In this document: positions 5,961 to 8,794 of the stretch, one piece after another
How the letters are laid out: every line of letters starts with the position of its first letter
How positions within the stretch are numbered: the first letter of the stretch is position 1
Source: Micromonosporaceae bacterium
GTDB lineage: Bacteria > Actinomycetota > Actinomycetes > Mycobacteriales > Micromonosporaceae
Direction of reading: 5' to 3'
Assembly (NCBI GenBank): GCA_017354595.1
Contig: JAFMQQ010000091.1
Coordinates: 1-8,794 of the forward strand
Length of the DNA stretch: 8,794 nucleotides
The notes under the pieces: generated by a model
What the model was told of the DNA's origin: nothing
The model's input: the letters and a program-made list of their open reading frames with translations, nothing else
The model's database searches: none
Program-made: the position numbers and the translations under genes

Positions 5961-7421
5961 TCAGAACGGGTACGGTGCGATATCGCCGCGCAGCGTGACC
6001 CAGCGGGTCTCGGTGAACGCGTCGATGTTCGCCGCCGGCCCGCCAAACCGGGAACCGGTACCCGAGGCGCGGATGCCGCCGAACGGCACGCTCGCCTCGT
6101 CGTTGACCGTCTGGTCGTTGATGTGCACGATCCCGGTCGGGATCCGCCGGGCCAGTGCCAGGCCCTTGCTCACGTCCCCGGTGAGGATGCCCAGGGACAG
6201 GCCGTATTCGCTGTCCGCGGCGAGCTTCGCCGCCTCGTCGAGCGAGCTGAACCGGACCACCGGAGCCACCGGCCCGAAGACCTCGTTGGCGTACGCCGGC
6301 ATCCCCGGTGCCACCTCGGCGAGCACGGTCGGCTTGTAGAACAGGCCCTCGTATGTCCCGCCGGCGGCCAGCTTCGCTCCGGCGTCCACAGTGGAGGTCA
6401 CCAGGCTGTGTACCTTGTCGCGCTGGCGCTCGTCGATGATCGGGCCGAGCGCGACCTGGCCGGTGGCCGGGTCGCCGACCGGCAGGTGGGTCGCCTTCTC
6501 GGCGATCCGGTCGACGTACTCGTCGTAGACCGAGGCGTGCACGAGGTGCCGGCCGGTGGTCATGCAGATCTGGCCTTGGTGCAGGAACGAGCCCCAGGCA
6601 CCGGCGGAGACCGCACTGGCAAGGTCGGCGTCGTCGAGCACCACCAGGGCCGAGTTGCCGCCCAACTCCAGGTGCACCCGCTTGAGCACGGTGCCGGCCA
6701 GCTCGGCCACCCGGCGACCGGCCGCGGTGGATCCGGTGAACGAGATGACTCCGACGCCCGGCTCCCGTACCAGCGCCTCGCCGGTGGCCACGCCGCCGGG
6801 CAGTACGTGGAACACGCCGGGCGGCAGCCCCGCCTCCTCGAAGATCCGGGCCAGGGTGAACCCGCCGCAGACGGCGGTACGCGGGTCCGGCTTGAGGATG
6901 ACCGCGTTGCCCAGTGCCAGCGCCGGCGCGACCGAGCGGGAGGCGAGGATGGCCGGGAAGTTGAACGGGGCGATCACGCCGACCACGCCGACCGGTACCT
7001 TCTCCGACCAGCTGAGCCGGGGCAGCTCGCTGGGCAGCAGGTTGCCGTAGGGCAGGGCGGGCAGCGCGGCGGCCTGGTAATGCTCCTCGGCGACCAGATG
7101 CACCTCGAAGTCACAGGTCGGAGGGATCTTGCCGCTCTCCCGCATCAGCCAGTCGCGGATCTCGTCGATGTGTTCGTACCAGAGGTCGCCGGCCCGGCGC
7201 AGCACCTTGGCGCGCTCGGTGTAGGGCAACGCGGCCCAGGCTTCCTGGGCCTGCGCGGCGGTCCGGGCGGCCCGGGTCACGTCCTCGGCGGTCGCCGTAC
7301 CGACCTCGCCGAGCCGGTTGCCGGTCGCCGGTTCGATCACCGGCGAGGCCTCGCCGCCGCCGGCACTCCAGCCGTTCGAGTAGATCTTCGTTGACCACGC
7401 GGACTCGGTCAGCAGAGCCAT
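5961..7421 (-). CDS. Aromatic aldehyde (benzaldehyde-type) dehydrogenase, NAD(P)-dependent
   Basis: A 486-residue aldehyde dehydrogenase that oxidises an aldehyde to its acid. The catalytic set is complete: Asn154 in APFNFP, Lys177 in KPDPRT, FTGSTAAG (228-235) for the cofactor, Glu252 in ELGGNS, Cys286 in QGQICMTTGR, and Glu380 in NEVFGP. The PYGNLLPSELPRLSWSEKVPVGVVGVI and SFLHQGQICMTTGRHLVH segments resemble benzaldehyde/vanillin dehydrogenases of actinomycetes. Being first in an operon with pobA, its likely substrate is 4-hydroxybenzaldehyde, giving 4-hydroxybenzoate for PobA; vanillin or benzaldehyde are alternatives. The ATG at 7421 has a strong AAGGAG site (7427-7432). A well-formed promoter with two overlapping palindromic motifs lies upstream. 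Confidence 0.93.
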   Translation of the reverse strand: MALLTESAWSTKIYSNGWSAGGGEASPVIEPATGNRLGEVGTATAEDVTRAARTAAQAQEAWAALPYTERAKVLRRAGDLWYEHIDEIRDWLMRESGKIPPTCDFEVHLVAEEHYQAAALPALPYGNLLPSELPRLSWSEKVPVGVVGVIAPFNFPAILASRSVAPALALGNAVILKPDPRTAVCGGFTLARIFEEAGLPPGVFHVLPGGVATGEALVREPGVGVISFTGSTAAGRRVAELAGTVLKRVHLELGGNSALVVLDDADLASAVSAGAWGSFLHQGQICMTTGRHLVHASVYDEYVDRIAEKATHLPVGDPATGQVALGPIIDERQRDKVHSLVTSTVDAGAKLAAGGTYEGLFYKPTVLAEVAPGMPAYANEVFGPVAPVVRFSSLDEAAKLAADSEYGLSLGILTGDVSKGLALARRIPTGIVHINDQTVNDEASVPFGGIRASGTGSRFGGPAANIDAFTETRWVTLRGDIAPYPF

Positions 7422-7455
7422 GGCTGCTCCTTGGGGCGGGGTGCGTGCGCTGGAC

Positions 7456-7467
7456 GAACGCGCGTTC
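7456..7467. promoter_or_regulatory. GAAC-N4-GTTC palindrome at the aldehyde dehydrogenase transcription start
   Basis: GAACGCGCGTTC is a perfect 12-bp palindrome at the predicted start of transcription (about 7469) of the aldehyde dehydrogenase-pobA unit. With its flanks it fits the Gram-positive LexA box CGAACRNRYGTTCG at 13 of 14 positions. SOS control of this operon would be unexpected, so another repressor or chance is equally possible. Confidence 0.4.
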
Positions 7468-7478
7468 TTGTCGCGAAC
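7464..7478. promoter_or_regulatory. GTTC-N7-GAAC motif over the aldehyde dehydrogenase-pobA promoter, candidate IclR-type operator
   Basis: GTTCTTGTCGCGAAC overlaps the -10 element and start region of the minus-strand promoter. A second GTTC-N5-GCGAAC of the same 15-bp length occurs at 8686-8700, upstream of the CoA-transferase gene. I found no other GTTC-N7-GAAC in the window. IclR-family regulators such as PcaR and PobR bind 15-bp GTTC-starting imperfect palindromes at such catabolic promoters, which makes one a candidate binder. No such regulator gene lies in the window. Confidence 0.45.
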
Positions 7479-7504
7479 CTAGGTGATCGTGCCCGGAGCG
7501 TCAA
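7476..7504 (-). promoter_or_regulatory. Promoter of the aldehyde dehydrogenase-pobA operon
   Basis: On the minus strand, TTGACG (7499-7504) and TAGGTT (7476-7481) are separated by exactly 17 bases, a textbook housekeeping-sigma spacing with a TANNNT -10. Transcription would start near 7469, leaving a leader of about 48 bases that contains the AAGGAG ribosome site. Confidence 0.65.
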
Positions 7505-7526
7505 CGGATGCCGGCCGGCGGCACAA

Positions 7527-7592
7527 GATCATTGGTCACTGGTACGTGTGGAATTCGCGCCGCGGCACGGATCAGTGACCAATGACCCTGGC
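7527..7592. repeat. Palindromic repeat, copy 1
   Basis: This copy has perfect 13-bp inverted arms, TCATTGGTCACTG (7529-7541) and CAGTGACCAATGA (7573-7585), giving a 57-bp hairpin-capable unit. An inner CGTG/CACG stem (7545-7548 with 7566-7569) continues the helix. A second copy in the same orientation is at 8583-8648, exactly 1056 bases away. Between copies 22 of the first 24 bases match, as do 16 of 18 in the right arm region. Similarity runs a few bases past the right arm (TGGC). It lies between the aldehyde dehydrogenase promoter and the DUF559-like gene. The remaining spacer, 7593-7660, holds only a weak CACAG/CTGTG stem (7604-7620) and no clear promoter. Confidence 0.85.
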
Positions 7593-7660
7593 GGTGCCCG
7601 ATCCACAGCCGCCCTCTGTGTCCACAACGGACGGCTTCCGGGGTCAGCGGCGGTGGGTCG

Positions 7661-8641
7661 GTGGTTGACGCTGCGCGGGTGAATCTGGCGTTGCAGCGGT
7701 TCCTCGACCGCTCTGGCGGCGCAGCGACCTGGGCCGCGGCATGTACCGCGACCTCCGAGGGCATCGTCGAGTGGGCCGCCCGCAGTGGCCAGGTGCTGCG
7801 GCCGCACTATGGCGTTGTGGCCGACCCGGCGCATCCCGGCGCCAGGTTGCGGTCGGCGCTGCTGCGGGCCGGTCGCGGTGCCGCGCTCAGTCATACCACG
7901 GCTCTGTCGATCTGGCGCCTGGCGCAGCCGAGTACGCCGGTGCATGTGATGACCGGCCAGGATCGGCGCATCCGGGTGCCGGGCATCGTTGCGCACCGGC
8001 GCGCCGGCTTCCAGCCCGAGCCGCCGTGGGCCGTGGTACGGGACGGCTTGATGGTCACCGCGCTCGATACCACCCTGGTCGACTCGTGGCCGCTGCTGGC
8101 CGGTGCTGCCCGGCGCGGGCCGCTCATCGCCGCCGTCGCCGACCGGATGACAACCGCGGAGCGGGTCGCCGCTGCGTTGGCCGCTCGGCCACGGCTGCGA
8201 CAACGCGCCCAGTTGGCGGAGCTGCTCGCGTTGCTCGCCGCTGGCTGTCACAGCGAGCTGGAATTGTGGGGGTTCCAACACGTCTTCACCGGACCGGGCT
8301 TCGAGCGGTTGCGGTGGCAGGTGCCGGTGCGATTGTCGGGACGCCGGATCTACCTGGATGCGCTGGACGAGGATTCGGCGACCAACTTCGAACTCGACGG
8401 TGCGGCGTACCACACCGCCGCGGTCGACCGGGCGCGCGACGTGCGGCGTGACGCCCAGCTCGCCGGCCTCGGCATCCTCACCATGCGGTTCACCTACCAG
8501 CGCCTGTACCACGATGTACCGGCCGTCCGCGGCGAGGCTCTGGCCGCCATGGCCGCCCGGCGAGGTCTCGGTGAGCGGTCGCGATTATTGGTCACCGGTA
8601 CGTGTGAATCTAGCCCCGGCACACGGAACTGTGACCAATGA
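7661..8641 (+). CDS. DUF559-domain protein with N-terminal AbiEi-like winged helix
   Basis: A 326-residue protein of a family frequent in actinomycetes, with no settled function. Residues about 10-60 resemble the AbiEi-type antitoxin winged helix (a helical part, then SGQVLRPHYGVV). A middle domain (about 75-145) carries SHTTALSIWRL and TALDTTLVDSWPLL. The C-terminal part (about 195-290) has the DUF559/Vsr-like restriction-endonuclease fold: SELELW with Glu199, YLDALDED with Asp233, NFELDGAAYH with Glu244, Asp246 and His251, then DRARDVRRDAQLAGLGILTMRF. The GTG at 7661 has only a weak upstream GGTGGG, so the start is uncertain; GTG 7679 is an alternative. The last 18 residues and the stop are encoded by the palindromic repeat, well past the usual family end near residue 300. 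No toxin partner lies beside it. Confidence 0.82.
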   Translation: MVDAARVNLALQRFLDRSGGAATWAAACTATSEGIVEWAARSGQVLRPHYGVVADPAHPGARLRSALLRAGRGAALSHTTALSIWRLAQPSTPVHVMTGQDRRIRVPGIVAHRRAGFQPEPPWAVVRDGLMVTALDTTLVDSWPLLAGAARRGPLIAAVADRMTTAERVAAALAARPRLRQRAQLAELLALLAAGCHSELELWGFQHVFTGPGFERLRWQVPVRLSGRRIYLDALDEDSATNFELDGAAYHTAAVDRARDVRRDAQLAGLGILTMRFTYQRLYHDVPAVRGEALAAMAARRGLGERSRLLVTGTCESSPGTRNCDQ

Positions 8642-8648
8642 TCTTGGC
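8583..8648. repeat. Palindromic repeat, copy 2
   Basis: ATTGGTCAC (8587-8595) pairs with GTGACCAAT (8631-8639). The arms extend outward to GAT/ATC with a single T-G mismatch. An inner stem CGTGTG (8601-8606) with CACACG (8620-8625) is perfect and longer than in copy 1. It is a direct repeat of copy 1 (7527-7592), with the same 57-bp arm-to-arm length although the loop bases differ. It covers the 3-prime end of the DUF559-like gene, whose TGA stop at 8639-8641 lies in the right arm. Confidence 0.85.
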
Positions 8649-8685
8649 AGGCGGGAGGCGCCTCGGGTACGTCAAACGAACGCAT

Positions 8686-8700
8686 GTTCCCTCAGCGAAC
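8686..8700. promoter_or_regulatory. GTTC-N7-GAAC motif upstream of the CoA-transferase gene
   Basis: GTTCCCTCAGCGAAC shares GTTC-N5-GCGAAC with the site over the aldehyde dehydrogenase promoter at 7464-7478; one further flanking pair (T/A) extends the palindrome to TGTTC/GAACA. It occupies the -35 region of the putative promoter at 8711-8716, a position suited to a regulator. Confidence 0.4.
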
Positions 8701-8710
8701 AGGCCGGTGT

Positions 8711-8716
8711 TATCGT
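8711..8716 (+). promoter_or_regulatory. -10 element for a leaderless CoA-transferase transcript
   Basis: TATCGT fits TANNNT, and its last base is 6 bases before the GTG at 8723. Transcription would then begin at or next to the start codon, the typical arrangement of leaderless actinobacterial genes. No good -35 was seen, which suggests help from an activator, perhaps at the motif 8686-8700. There is also no ribosome-binding site before the GTG. Confidence 0.45.
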
Positions 8717-8722
8717 GCCGGG

Positions 8723-8794
8723 GTGGCCGTGATCGTCCCGCTGCACCAGGCCGTGGCCGAGCTGATCCACGATGGCGACACGGTGGCGATGGAG
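8723..8794 (+). CDS. CoA-transferase subunit A, N-terminal fragment (partial, runs off the window)
   Basis: The 24 visible codons read VAVIVPLHQAVAELIHDGDT followed by VAME. The pattern xLxxAVAELxHDGDTVAxE is characteristic of the start of family I CoA-transferase alpha subunits (glutaconate, 3-oxoadipate and related types). With pobA nearby, a 3-oxoadipate CoA-transferase of the beta-ketoadipate pathway, taking succinyl-CoA as donor, is the most economical reading. The fragment cannot distinguish this from other acyl CoA-transferases, such as the steroid-ring type. The GTG at 8723 is preferred because a -10-like element ends 6 bases before it (leaderless). In-frame alternatives are ATG 8684 and GTG 8729. 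A subunit B gene would be expected to follow. Confidence 0.75.
   Translation, partial: MAVIVPLHQAVAELIHDGDTVAME

Noticed and set aside
5930..6046. An N-terminal extension of PobA to a start at 6046
   Set aside because: The extra 39 residues are Arg/Ser/Pro-rich, overlap the end of the upstream aldehyde dehydrogenase gene, and precede the normal FAD-binding start MRTQVGIVGAG.
5853..7394. A 513-codon open frame on the plus strand opposite the aldehyde dehydrogenase and pobA genes
   Set aside because: It lies antisense to two genes with complete catalytic motifs, spans their junction, and has the Arg/Gly/Pro/His-rich, low-complexity look of a GC-rich shadow frame.
7527..7592. Repeat copy 1 as a transcription terminator
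   Set aside because: It lies between divergent genes, upstream of both, so no known transcript ends there; it also lacks a U tract.
7601..7630. DnaA-box-like TCCACA sequences suggesting an origin
   Set aside because: The two near matches (ATCCACAG, GTGTCCACAA) each deviate from TTGTCCACA, and there is no cluster, AT-rich region or replication gene nearby.
7529..8512. A 327-codon minus-strand open frame opposite the DUF559-like gene
   Set aside because: It has no recognisable domain, starts inside the nuclease domain of the plus-strand gene, and reads out through repeat copy 1. The plus-strand frame has clear family motifs.
7527..8648. The two direct repeats as a CRISPR array
   Set aside because: There are only two units about 1 kb apart with a gene between them, and no regular spacers or cas genes.

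Overview
The window comes from a high-GC actinomycete. Codons end mostly in G or C, GTG starts are common, and a few lines counted by hand give about 72% GC in the catabolic genes. The gene set and style suggest Micromonosporaceae, but this is an inference from pattern, not a taxonomic search.

Left part (1-2654): the last codons of an unidentified gene, then an XRE-cupin regulator (134-805, +). This converges on an MLTR/MmyB-type helix-turn-helix regulator (802-1653, -), and the two stop codons share one CTAG. The second regulator is divergent from a short-chain dehydrogenase/reductase (1905-2654, +). Their 251-base spacer carries two nearly identical 17-bp palindromes, each about 50 bases from one of the two start codons, which are good candidates for operators of the divergent pair.

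Middle part (2664-4747): a lower-GC two-gene cassette on the minus strand. It encodes an OLD/AAA_15-like ATPase (RloA type, 3280-4572) followed, with an 11-base overlap, by an RloB/TOPRIM-like protein (2664-3290). This layout matches RloAB/PARIS-type anti-phage modules. A candidate promoter lies just upstream of the ATPase gene.

Right part (4748-8794): genes for aromatic catabolism. An operon on the minus strand encodes an aromatic aldehyde dehydrogenase (5961-7421) and 4-hydroxybenzoate 3-monooxygenase PobA (4748-5929). Together they would convert 4-hydroxybenzaldehyde to 4-hydroxybenzoate and then to protocatechuate. At the right edge is the start of a CoA-transferase subunit A gene (8723 onward, +), probably leaderless, which could act lower in the beta-ketoadipate route. 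The promoter regions of both units contain a GTTC-N7-GAAC motif. Between them sits a DUF559/AbiEi-like gene (7661-8641, +) bracketed by two direct copies of a 57-bp imperfect palindrome. The downstream copy encodes the end of the protein. Removing one repeat plus the gene would leave the two catabolic units divergent across about 245 bases, so the bracketed gene looks like an insertion into a shared control region. This bracketed unit and the RloAB-like cassette are the two most interesting items.

I saw no tRNA, rRNA, CRISPR array, transposase or replication origin.
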